Shown here: one piece after another, positions 16,537 to 26,516 of the stretch
How positions within the stretch are numbered: position 1 is the stretch's first letter
How the letters are laid out: every line of letters starts with the position of its first letter
Source: JBBEAM01 sp040882845
GTDB taxonomy: Bacteria > Pseudomonadota > Alphaproteobacteria > Kiloniellales > DSM-21159
Assembly: GCA_040882845.1 (NCBI GenBank)
Contig: JBBEAM010000007.1
Location: 806,001 to 870,000 of the forward strand
Length of the DNA: 64,000 bases
Direction of reading: 5' to 3'
Notes under the pieces: model-generated
Seen by the model: the letters and a program-made list of their open reading frames with translations, nothing else
What the model was told of the DNA's origin: nothing
Database searches by the model: none
Position numbers and translations under genes: made by a program

Positions 16537-17247
16537 ATGGTTTCTTGGGTCGGAAAGTCGGGCCGCAAGGCTGTCGTCTTGCTGCTTATGTCTGTGGCCC
16601 TGACCGCCTGCGCCGACAGGCAGAACGGCTATACCGAGCAGGGCGCTCGCCTAGCGGCGGTTCATGTCGATGCCCAGCCCATCCCTGTTGCCTTCAGCTA
16701 CTGCCACGAATATGGATGCGAGCTGCGCAGCCAGGTCTCGCTCAGCGATGAAGAGTGGCAGACGGTCACCTGGCGTCTGCTGCCCCCACCGGGCACGGCG
16801 GCGGAGGAGCGGGAGCGGATCGCCTGGGCCGCGGGAGACTTCGAGCGGGTTGTTGCACCCAAGATCGGAACCGTTGGCGATGTCGGCGGCACCTTTCCCG
16901 GCTTCGCCAAGAGCGGCCAGCTCGACTGTGTCGACGAAGCGATGAACATGACGCTGTTTCTGCGGCTGCTGGAAGGGCAGGGGCTGCTCGCCTTTCACCG
17001 CATCGGCACGCCGCTCAGGCGCGGCAACCTCTTCGACGGCTGGCCGCACTTTGCGGCGATCATGATCGAAGAGGACACCAGCGCGCGCTATGCACTCGAT
17101 GCCTGGTACTTCGACAACGGCGAGCCGGCGCTGGTGCTGCCTGCCGAGAGCTGGCTGGCCGGAGTGGATGCGCTGGTCGCCTGCATGCGCGACGGCGGTG
17201 AGGCGGGGCGTGCCCGGAAGACGCCGGCGGAATGCGGGGTCTCCTGA
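16537..17247 (+). CDS. Hypothetical lipoprotein, possible Cys-His-Asp fold
   Basis: This protein of 236 residues has a lipobox (LMSVALTAC) after a short basic N-terminus, so it should be membrane-anchored. ATG 16537, preceded by GGAAGAGAG, is a better start than ATG 16501, which adds a Lys/Arg-rich stretch. I do not recognise a family. Conserved-looking segments are QLDCVDEAMNMTLFLRLLE, WPHFAAIMIEE and RYALDAWYFDNG; their order (Cys, His, Asp) is that of transglutaminase-like or cysteine-peptidase folds, which is speculative. It overlaps the next lipoprotein gene by 16 bases, indicating an operon. Confidence 0.7.
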   Translation: MVSWVGKSGRKAVVLLLMSVALTACADRQNGYTEQGARLAAVHVDAQPIPVAFSYCHEYGCELRSQVSLSDEEWQTVTWRLLPPPGTAAEERERIAWAAGDFERVVAPKIGTVGDVGGTFPGFAKSGQLDCVDEAMNMTLFLRLLEGQGLLAFHRIGTPLRRGNLFDGWPHFAAIMIEEDTSARYALDAWYFDNGEPALVLPAESWLAGVDALVACMRDGGEAGRARKTPAECGVS

Positions 17248-18230
17248 AACCGGCCGCCCTCCTGCTGCTGCTTGCCGTCAGCGCCTGCACCCTCCCGCCC
17301 TTGGGCAGCGAGCGGCTGGAATTCCTCAGCCGCGACTATGGCTTCGTCGACCGGCTGCGCGACAAGAGCGAGGGCTCGAACAGGGAGGTCTACGGCTGGA
17401 TGATGCTGCCGACCGTGGCCGGTGCCGAGCCTCCCTATCCAGCCATCGTGATGCTGCACAGCGCCTTCGGCCAGGGCACCCAGGACTGGCAGTATGCCAA
17501 GGTCTTCCGCGACATGGGCTTCGCCGTCCTGGCGGTGGATTCCTTCTTTCCCCGCGGCGTCAAGAAGACGATCCACAACCTGACCCTGGTCACCGAAACC
17601 TCGATGCTGGCCGACGCCTACGGCGCCCTCAACGCTCTGAGCGAGGACCCGCGGATCGATCCCGAGCGGATCGCGCTGTTCGGCTTCTCGAAGGGCGGCA
17701 TCGCCGCCTTCTATAGCGTCCTGGAGACGGCGCGGCGCGCCTTGGCGGCGCGGGACAACGCCTTCGCCGCCCATGTCGCCTACTACCCCTGGTGCGGGGT
17801 CGAGTTCCATGACCTGCGGACCACCGGCGCGCCGGTGCTGATCGAGGCGGGCAGCGAGGACGAGGTCGCGCCGCCGCAGCTCTGCCGCGGCCTGGTAGAC
17901 AAGATTGAAGCGCGGGATCCCCGGGCGCGAATCACGCTCTCGGTTCAGCCGGACAGTCTGCATGCCTTCGACCATCCGCTGCTGGGGCTGTTCGGCGATA
18001 TCCCGATCGGCGCCGCCTTTCCAACCGACTGCCGCTTCCGGGAGATCGAGCCCAACCTCTTCATCGAGGAAACCTCGGGACGGATCGCGACGGAAGCCAG
18101 CTTGCTTGATATCTTCGACGGCTGCAGCCGCGACCATGCCCGAAGCGGCGGTAACGAAGCGGCGGCGGACCAGGCGCTGGAGGAGACCAAGTCCTTCCTG
18201 CGCCGCCATCTGCTGAGCGATAGATCCTAG
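17232..18230 (+). CDS. Lipoprotein alpha/beta hydrolase (dienelactone hydrolase family)
   Basis: This 332-residue protein has a lipobox (LLLLAVSAC) and a dienelactone-hydrolase-like alpha/beta domain. The nucleophile elbow is GFSKGG, the acid is the Asp of EAGSEDEVAP and the histidine is in PDSLHAFDH. Substrate unknown. Its last 44 codons lie in the 134-bp direct repeat, and the final residues (SDRS) come from the inserted cassette. The second repeat copy ends SEAQ and overlaps the downstream amidohydrolase start, which I read as the original 3' end. The gene is therefore intact, but with an exchanged terminus. Confidence 0.85.
   Translation: MRGLLKPAALLLLLAVSACTLPPLGSERLEFLSRDYGFVDRLRDKSEGSNREVYGWMMLPTVAGAEPPYPAIVMLHSAFGQGTQDWQYAKVFRDMGFAVLAVDSFFPRGVKKTIHNLTLVTETSMLADAYGALNALSEDPRIDPERIALFGFSKGGIAAFYSVLETARRALAARDNAFAAHVAYYPWCGVEFHDLRTTGAPVLIEAGSEDEVAPPQLCRGLVDKIEARDPRARITLSVQPDSLHAFDHPLLGLFGDIPIGAAFPTDCRFREIEPNLFIEETSGRIATEASLLDIFDGCSRDHARSGGNEAAADQALEETKSFLRRHLLSDRS
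18087..18220 (+). repeat. 134-bp perfect direct repeat, copy 1
   Basis: These bases are identical to 20490-20623 at a constant offset of 2403. The copy forms the 3' end of the alpha/beta hydrolase gene (residues ATEASLLDIFDG to LLS). Identity stops sharply on both sides: C versus G before, and TAGATC versus GGCGCA after. Confidence 0.98.
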
Positions 18231-18315
18231 ATAGGGTCCAACACCGGAACCGATGGACAAGGGGTCACGGCCCAAGCTTCCGCTGCAGTGTTGCGCTACG
18301 GACACGGCTTTCGAT

Positions 18316-18344
18316 TTGACAAAATAGAACGATCGTTCTATTGA
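18316..18344 (+). promoter_or_regulatory. Predicted TetR-autoregulated promoter with 20-bp palindrome
   Basis: TTGACA (18316-18321) and TATTGA (18339-18344) are 17 bases apart. A perfect palindrome, AATAGAACGATCGTTCTATT (18323-18342), fills the spacer, so a bound repressor would block RNA polymerase. The expected start of transcription falls on or next to the ATG at 18351, and no ribosome-binding site is present, suggesting a leaderless mRNA. Confidence 0.7.
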
Positions 18345-18350
18345 AACCAA

Positions 18351-18914
18351 ATGAGCAAGCGCACCGCCATAGCCTCAGCCGCCGACAGGGTCTTCTACGC
18401 CGAAGGATTCTCCGGCGTAGGGATTGATCGCGTTGTCTCTGAAGCAGGTGTTGCGCTGGGCACGATGTACAAGCATTTCGGTAGCAAATCCGGTCTTATC
18501 GTTGCTGCGCTCGAACATCGGCAAGCGGCATATCTATCCGCGCTTGAAAACTATGCAGAAGGTAAAACCGGCGACGATCGCGTTCTCTGTCTTTTCGACG
18601 GTCTTTTGGATTGGGCAGAGCGTAATGGGGGGAACGGATGCTTGTTCTTGCGCGCGGCGGCAGATCATCCCGACGATACGGCGGTTAGGGATGCTGCATT
18701 CGGGCACAAGCAGTTGGTGCTGAAACTGATCGAGGCGCGATTTCGGGAATCCGGCCGTGTCGCGGCACTCTCTCGAAGTCTGGCGATGCCAATTTTCCTT
18801 CTGCTCGAAGGGGCCGTAGCCGCGTGCCCTGTCTTGGGAGACCGGGCTGCAATCCTGAGTGCGCGGGATGCAGCGTCTGAACTGTTGTCGAAAGAGGCTG
18901 TCCGAAGGGGCTGA
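18351..18914 (+). CDS. TetR/AcrR-family transcriptional regulator
   Basis: This 187-residue protein has the typical TetR N-terminal HTH (residues 1-50: AADRVFYAEGFSGVGIDRVVSEAGVALGTMYKHFGSK) and a helical ligand domain. The gene starts directly after a palindromic operator in a consensus promoter, so autorepression is likely. It is followed 27 bases or more later by the M24 gene in the same direction and is the probable controller of the cassette. Its inducer is unknown. Base composition is lower in GC than the surrounding chromosome. Confidence 0.9.
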   Translation: MSKRTAIASAADRVFYAEGFSGVGIDRVVSEAGVALGTMYKHFGSKSGLIVAALEHRQAAYLSALENYAEGKTGDDRVLCLFDGLLDWAERNGGNGCLFLRAAADHPDDTAVRDAAFGHKQLVLKLIEARFRESGRVAALSRSLAMPIFLLLEGAVAACPVLGDRAAILSARDAASELLSKEAVRRG

Positions 18915-18980
18915 AAGCTCCCCCGGCCTCGGAATTCGCGAGTGCCGACCCGACACCACTCTAATGCAACGGATCCAAAA

Positions 18981-20183
18981 ATGCTGATGGATAAACAGGT
19001 CTCCCACGAGATCGACGAAGGTGTCATTCGGACTTACAGGCTCCAGAGGACACGCGAACAACTCGCAAAGCACGGCATTGCCGCGGCGATTTTGACCGAC
19101 CCGGTCAACATTCGCTACGCGACTGGCGCGCGGAACATGCAGATTTGGACGGCCCGCAACTTTGTCCGCTACGCTTTCGTCCCGGCGGAGGGGCCAGTAG
19201 TTCTTTTCGAGAACGGGAACGCCTTTCATCTTGCCAGACATCTGGAGACTATCTCCGAGATCAGAAACGCGACGAGCCTTGAGTTCGGAATTTCCGGCAA
19301 TCGCTTCGAAGAACACGCAGGCCAATGGGCTGACGAAATAGTCGACCTCTTCCACAAGACCTGCGGGAGAGGCGGTCGCCTCGGCATCGATACTGGTAGC
19401 TTGATGGGCATTCTTGCTTTGCAAGCGCACGGCATTCAGCCCGTCGATGCCAAATGCGCTTTAGATAAGGCGCGCGCGATAAAGTCCCCCGAAGAGATTA
19501 TGGCCATCCGATCGGCGATGGTTGCTTGTACAGCCGGTGTCGCCGCTATGCGGGATGCGCTTGTGCCGGGCGTCACAGAACGCGAACTGCTCGCGGTTCT
19601 GAATAAAGAGAACATCGCGCGCGGCGGCGAGCACCAGGAGACGAAGTTGCTGTCCAGCGGCGAACGAACCAACCCCTGGTTCGCCGAGGCTTCAGATCGG
19701 GCGATCGAGTCAGGAGACCTCCTGATCTTCGACACCGATCTTATTGGCCGGCACGGGATATTCGCGGATCAGTCACGGTCGTGGGTCGTGGACCGAAAGA
19801 AGCCGACGGATCATCAACGCCGGCTCTACGCGATGGCCCGCGAAGAGATGGAATACAACGCCGACTTGATATGCCCTGGCGCGACTTTCCAGGAAGTATC
19901 GGATAATTCCTGGAAAGTCCCGGAACCCTACGTTGCCAATCGCTACGCGGAAATCGTGCATGGCCTCGGGTTGGCTGGAGAATACCCCTTGGTTTACTAC
20001 CCGCAAGATGCCGACCAGTGGCAGTACGAGGGGCACTTCGAGGAGAACATGGTCGTCTGCGTCGAGAGCTATGTGGGCGCTGAAGGCGGCAACGAAGGCA
20101 TCAAGCTTGAACAGCCCTATCTCGTCACGAAAGACGGAACGGTGCCGATCGAATCCTATCCATTCGAAGAAGACTATCACTGA
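18981..20183 (+). CDS. M24-fold DddP-like metalloenzyme with altered active site
   Basis: This protein of about 400 residues has the creatinase/prolidase (M24) fold. The metal-binding region FDTDLIGRHGIFADQSRSW gives Asp251, Asp253 and Asp263; then come His327 (EIVHGLG), Glu362 (VCVES) and Glu377 (IKLEQP). These spacings equal those I recall for the DMSP lyase DddP (295, 297, 307, 371, 406, 421). The position of the proposed catalytic Asp377 of DddP is Gly333 here (HGLGLAGEYP). It may therefore be a DddP-like enzyme with another substrate. A GTG at 18942 would add 13 residues. Confidence 0.75.
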   Translation: MLMDKQVSHEIDEGVIRTYRLQRTREQLAKHGIAAAILTDPVNIRYATGARNMQIWTARNFVRYAFVPAEGPVVLFENGNAFHLARHLETISEIRNATSLEFGISGNRFEEHAGQWADEIVDLFHKTCGRGGRLGIDTGSLMGILALQAHGIQPVDAKCALDKARAIKSPEEIMAIRSAMVACTAGVAAMRDALVPGVTERELLAVLNKENIARGGEHQETKLLSSGERTNPWFAEASDRAIESGDLLIFDTDLIGRHGIFADQSRSWVVDRKKPTDHQRRLYAMAREEMEYNADLICPGATFQEVSDNSWKVPEPYVANRYAEIVHGLGLAGEYPLVYYPQDADQWQYEGHFEENMVVCVESYVGAEGGNEGIKLEQPYLVTKDGTVPIESYPFEEDYH

Positions 20184-20203
20184 CAAACAAAGAGGGTATC
20201 GAT

Positions 20204-20407
20204 ATGCCATCCGTTGATGTGAAGGTGTTGGCGGGCGTGTTCAGCCCAGACCAAAAGGCTGAAATGATCGCAAGGATGACCGATGTCATGGCTGAGATCG
20301 AAGGGGAGCACATGAGGGAGAAGACTTGGGTCACCATTCAGGAGCTCGCCGTGGGCTCGTGGGGTGTTGGCGGCAAACCGATGACGCCTGGGACGGTCAA
20401 ATCCTAG
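20204..20407 (+). CDS. 4-oxalocrotonate tautomerase-family protein
   Basis: This 67-residue protein has Pro directly after the initiator Met (MPSVDVKVLAGVFSPDQKAEMI), the catalytic N-terminal proline of the tautomerase superfamily, and an ending (ELAVGSWGVGGKPMT) typical of short members. A ribosome site AAAGAGGG precedes the ATG. It follows the M24 gene by 20 bases and is its likely co-transcribed partner, possibly processing the product of that enzyme. Substrate unknown. It is the last gene before the second 134-bp repeat. Confidence 0.85.
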   Translation: MPSVDVKVLAGVFSPDQKAEMIARMTDVMAEIEGEHMREKTWVTIQELAVGSWGVGGKPMTPGTVKS

Positions 20408-20489
20408 CGCGCTTGCGCTCTGTCTGGCGGTCGGCATCAAACCTTTTCGGCCGCTCGGTCTGCGATGCTTCGCCAGGAAACTCGGGGTG

Positions 20490-20623
20490 GCGACGGAAGC
20501 CAGCTTGCTTGATATCTTCGACGGCTGCAGCCGCGACCATGCCCGAAGCGGCGGTAACGAAGCGGCGGCGGACCAGGCGCTGGAGGAGACCAAGTCCTTC
20601 CTGCGCCGCCATCTGCTGAGCGA
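20490..20623 (+). repeat. 134-bp perfect direct repeat, copy 2
   Basis: This copy is identical to 18087-18220. It lies between the cassette and the M20 amidohydrolase gene. Just upstream, AGGAAACTCGGGG (20474-20487) resembles the GAGGAAACCTCGGGA that precedes copy 1, so a short degenerate extension of the repeat is possible. Confidence 0.98.
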
Positions 20624-20632
20624 GGCGCAATG
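20490..20632 (+). pseudogene. 3' fragment of the alpha/beta hydrolase gene
   Basis: In the hydrolase frame this segment encodes ATEASLLDIFDG ... RRHLLSEAQ and stops at TGA, which overlaps the ATG of the next gene (ATGA at 20629-20632). No start or upstream body is attached. The coupling to the downstream gene suggests this is the original end of the hydrolase gene, left behind when the cassette entered and supplied a replacement terminus. Confidence 0.8.
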
Positions 20633-21865
20633 ACCGAGAGCAACATCAAGATCGACGGCGAACGGCTCTGGCGAAGCCTGATGGAGATGGCCGAGATCGG
20701 CGCGACGCAAAAGGGCGGCGTCTGCCGCTTGGCGCTGACCGACCTGGACAAGCAGGGACGGGAGCTCTTCATCCGCTGGTGCGAGGAGGCCGGCTGCATC
20801 GTGGCCTATGACGCCATGGGCAACATCTTCGCCCGCCGCCCGGGCCGCGATCCCGACGCCAAGCCGGTGATGACCGGCAGTCATCTCGATAGCCAGCCGA
20901 CCGGCGGCAAGTTCGACGGCGCCTACGGCGTGCTCGCCGGCCTGGAGGTGCTGCGCAGCCTCAACGACCACGCCGTGGTGACCGATGCCCCGGTCGAGGT
21001 GGTGGTCTGGACCAACGAGGAAGGCAGCCGCTTCGCCCCCGCCATGGTCGGCTCCGGCGCTTTCGCGGGGGTCTTCTCCCTGGAGGAGGCTCAGAGCAAG
21101 ACCGACCAGGACGGCAAATCCATCGGCGCGGAGCTGGAGCGTATCGGCTTCAAGGGGGAGGGCTGCGGCGACCGTCCGGTCGGGGCTTACTTCGAGGCGC
21201 ATATCGAACAGGGGCCGGTCCTGGAAGCCGAGGGGAAAACCATCGGCGTGGTGACCGGGGCCCAGGGCCAGCGCTGGTACGAGATCACCCTGACCGGACA
21301 GGAGGCTCACGCCGGGCCGACGCCGATGCCCAGGCGGCACGACGCCCTGGTCGGCGCGGCGCGGGTGATCTCCGCGGTCAACCGCATCGGTCACGCCTTC
21401 GCACCCTATGCCTGCGCCACCGTGGGGATGATCGAGAACCGGCCGAACAGCCGCAACGTCATTCCTGGACAGGCCTGGCTGACCGTCGACTTTCGCCATC
21501 CCGTGGACGAGACCCTGGCGGAGATGGATGCCGCGCTTCGCTCCACCATCGAGGAGGCAGCGCGCGACGGCGGCCTGGAAGCCGAGGTCGAGCAGATCTG
21601 GAGCTTCGACGCCACGCCCTTCGACGAAGCCTGCATCTCGGCGGTGCGCAAGGGTGCCGAACGCGGAGGCTACGCGCAGATGGAGATCGTTAGCGGCGCC
21701 GGGCACGATGCGGTCTATCTGGCGCGGGTGGCGCCGACCGGCATGATCTTCGTGCCCTGCGCCGACGGCATCAGTCACAACGAGATCGAGAGCGCCGAGC
21801 CGGCGGATCTGGAGGCCGGCTGCAACGTTCTGCTGCACGCGATCCTGGAACGCGCCGGCGCCTAG
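20630..21865 (+). CDS. M20-family Zn-dependent amidohydrolase (hydantoinase/carbamoylase type)
   Basis: This 411-residue enzyme belongs to the M20 group that hydrolyses N-carbamoyl amino acids, allantoate or ureidopropionate. Metal-site segments are TGSHLDSQPTGGKFDGAYGVLAGLEVL (His, Asp), WTNEEGSRFAPAM (Glu pair) and AHIEQGP (His). The dimerisation segment GQEAHAGPTPM and the C-terminal SGAGHDAVYLARV with SHNEIE complete the set. The exact substrate cannot be set. Its start overlaps the repeated hydrolase 3' end (ATGA), showing that it once formed one operon with that gene. Its stop shares CTAG with the convergent cyclase. Confidence 0.92.
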   Translation: MTESNIKIDGERLWRSLMEMAEIGATQKGGVCRLALTDLDKQGRELFIRWCEEAGCIVAYDAMGNIFARRPGRDPDAKPVMTGSHLDSQPTGGKFDGAYGVLAGLEVLRSLNDHAVVTDAPVEVVVWTNEEGSRFAPAMVGSGAFAGVFSLEEAQSKTDQDGKSIGAELERIGFKGEGCGDRPVGAYFEAHIEQGPVLEAEGKTIGVVTGAQGQRWYEITLTGQEAHAGPTPMPRRHDALVGAARVISAVNRIGHAFAPYACATVGMIENRPNSRNVIPGQAWLTVDFRHPVDETLAEMDAALRSTIEEAARDGGLEAEVEQIWSFDATPFDEACISAVRKGAERGGYAQMEIVSGAGHDAVYLARVAPTGMIFVPCADGISHNEIESAEPADLEAGCNVLLHAILERAGA

Positions 21866-23106
21866 CGCTTGGCGGTCTCGATCAGGGTATAGGCCTGCTG
21901 CAGGCCTTCGATGCCCTTGAGCGGGTGACAGCCGATATCCTGGAATTGGTGGCCGAGGCGGTGCGAGCGGCGGATCAGATCCTGGGAGAGGATGATCCGC
22001 GCGTCTTCCTGTTTGCAGAGGCTTTCCAGACGGCAGACCTTGTTGACGGCGGGGCCGATGGCGGTGAAGTCGAGCCGGTCGGCGGCGCCGACGTTGCCGT
22101 AGAGCACCTCGCCGACGTGAAGGGCGATGCCACAGTCGACACTGTCCTTGCCTTCCGCAATCAGCTCCTTGTTCAGCTTGTCGAGGCCCTTCAGCGCCGC
22201 TTCGGAAGCGGCGATGGCGCGGTCGGCGGCGTCGCAGCGGCCGTCGGCGATCTCTTCGCAGGGAAAGATCGCGAGCATGCCGTCGCCGATGAATTTCAGG
22301 ATCTCGCCGCCGCGCCGCTCCACCGCCAGCCCCATGACGTCGAAATAGCGGTTGAGGACCTCGACCACCTCGGCCATCGGCCGCCGTTCGGAAAGTTCGG
22401 TGAAACGGCGCATATCGCAGAACCACAGCACCGCGAAGATTTCCTCGCCCTCGCCGCGCCTGATGGTGCCGTTCAGCACCCGGCGTCCGGCGTTGTGCCC
22501 GAGGTAGGTGTCGAGCAGGTGGCTCGAAGTGCGGCGCACGTGGCGCAGCTCCATCACCGCGCCCAGCGCAGGCAAGGTGGCATCGACGGTATCAAGATCG
22601 AGCTGGGAGAAGCCGCCGGGCCGCTTGGTGGCGAAGCCAAGCGCATTGATCTTGCCGGTGGAAAACTTCAGTGGGATCACGGTGTAGTCCGTGAAGCCCT
22701 GCGGCTTGAGGTCGCGCAGGATGGGAAAGTCGATCTCGGACTCCGGATCCTCGATCCTGCGGCGGATCGGACCGCCGCCCTCGTAGATCACCCGCACCGG
22801 ACTGTCGAGGTAGTCGGATTGGCGCTCCAGACCGTGCTGGCGGTCGAGCTCGCGGGCGCCCTGTTCGCTGTCCCAGACGATCGAGCGGGCCAGCAGCTGT
22901 GCATGCAGCTGCGGCATGTTAATGTTGCAGCGATCGATGGGAATGCCGATGCCGCGCAGACGCTCCGCATAGGCGGAGAGGATCTCGATCATCGTCGTGT
23001 TCTCGGCCCGCTCCTCGAGCAGCCAATCGGCGATCGGTACGGCGCGCAGGCGCGCTTCTCCGCAAGGTGCGGCGGCAGGAATCGTCTCGGCGAGGGCAGC
23101 TGACAT
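21862..23106 (-). CDS. Class III adenylate/guanylate cyclase, soluble
   Basis: This 414-residue protein has no clear transmembrane segment. The N-terminal half (about 1-210) is a sensor-like region of unknown type. The C-terminal half is a class III cyclase domain with the metal Asp in VLWFCDMRRFTELSERR and the second site in GGEILKFIGDGMLAIFP, followed by DCGIALHVGEVLYGNVGA. It probably makes cAMP or cGMP in the cytoplasm. It is convergent with the amidohydrolase; the two TAG stops share CTAG at 21862-21865. Confidence 0.9.
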   Translation of the reverse strand: MSAALAETIPAAAPCGEARLRAVPIADWLLEERAENTTMIEILSAYAERLRGIGIPIDRCNINMPQLHAQLLARSIVWDSEQGARELDRQHGLERQSDYLDSPVRVIYEGGGPIRRRIEDPESEIDFPILRDLKPQGFTDYTVIPLKFSTGKINALGFATKRPGGFSQLDLDTVDATLPALGAVMELRHVRRTSSHLLDTYLGHNAGRRVLNGTIRRGEGEEIFAVLWFCDMRRFTELSERRPMAEVVEVLNRYFDVMGLAVERRGGEILKFIGDGMLAIFPCEEIADGRCDAADRAIAASEAALKGLDKLNKELIAEGKDSVDCGIALHVGEVLYGNVGAADRLDFTAIGPAVNKVCRLESLCKQEDARIILSQDLIRRSHRLGHQFQDIGCHPLKGIEGLQQAYTLIETAKR

Positions 23107-23207
23107 GAATGCTATTTAGGGCCCCCTGAGGTGAAGAGCAATCCCGGTTTGAAATGGGATATACTGCTTCCGACTTTGCGCGCGGACTAAACTAGGAGGA
23201 AATGACG

Positions 23208-23495
23208 ATGGACAACCAAGACGTCTATATCAAACGGCTTCAGGTCCAGATGGAGGAGTGGGAAAACGAGATCGAGCGTCTGCGGATCAAGGCCGACAAA
23301 GCCAGCGCCGACGCGCAGATCGAGTATCGCAAGCAGCTCGAGGAGCTGCGCAAGCGACAGGACGAAATGCAGGCCCAGTACGAGAAGCTCAACCGCGCCG
23401 GCAACGATGCCTGGAGTGACGTCAGAGACGGCGCCGACAAGGCCTGGATGGAGTTCGACGCAGCCATCAAGCGGGCGTTGACCCGCTTCAACTAA
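23208..23495 (+). CDS. Small coiled-coil protein
   Basis: This 95-residue charged protein is predicted to be one long coiled coil: Glu/Lys/Arg-rich heptads run from about residue 5 to 70 (IKRLQVQMEEWENEIERLR, then KQLEELRKRQDEMQAQYEKL), followed by an amphipathic tail. AGGAGG at 23194-23199 is eight bases from ATG 23208 and only two from ATG 23202, so I chose 23208. Similar small coiled-coil ORFs occur in many alphaproteobacteria without known function. It is convergent with uvrA (five bases between the stops). Confidence 0.8.
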   Translation: MDNQDVYIKRLQVQMEEWENEIERLRIKADKASADAQIEYRKQLEELRKRQDEMQAQYEKLNRAGNDAWSDVRDGADKAWMEFDAAIKRALTRFN

Positions 23496-23500
23496 CGCCT

Positions 23501-26368
<2,868 letters not shown>

Positions 26369-26516
26369 GGAGTCCACTGGGCTGGAGGGTACCTCGAACC
26401 AGACTGCAATATGGTGGATGTCGCAGGCGAAAACTACCGACAAGCTTCTGACAGGCGAGATTTTTGCGCGGCATTATCCTTGTGCAAGCCGCGGGACGGC
26501 GGGCTAGGCTTTTTCG

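Larger units (their letters stand above)
18221..20489. mobile_element. Repeat-flanked cassette inserted in hydrolase operon
   Basis: About 2.27 kb between the two 134-bp repeats carries a TetR regulator, a DddP-like M24 protein and a tautomerase, all on the plus strand. Base composition is lower in GC than the flanks: the sampled line 19261-19320 has 32 G+C of 60, against 37 of 60 at 21061-21120. Removing one repeat plus this segment would rejoin the hydrolase gene to its SEAQ terminus with an ATGA overlap to the downstream amidohydrolase. No integrase, transposase or terminal inverted repeats are visible, so the mechanism is open. Confidence 0.7.

Noticed and set aside
18087..20623. CRISPR array or transposon reading of the repeats
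   Set aside because: There are only two 134-bp copies 2.4 kb apart, with no short regular spacers, no transposase and no terminal inverted repeats; the length is far beyond a normal target-site duplication.
20177..22426. Long 749-codon open frame on the minus strand
   Set aside because: It runs antisense through the tautomerase, repeat copy 2 and the M20 amidohydrolase and into the cyclase gene in another frame. It has no recognisable domain, and its Arg/Gly/Ala bias is that of a high-GC shadow frame.
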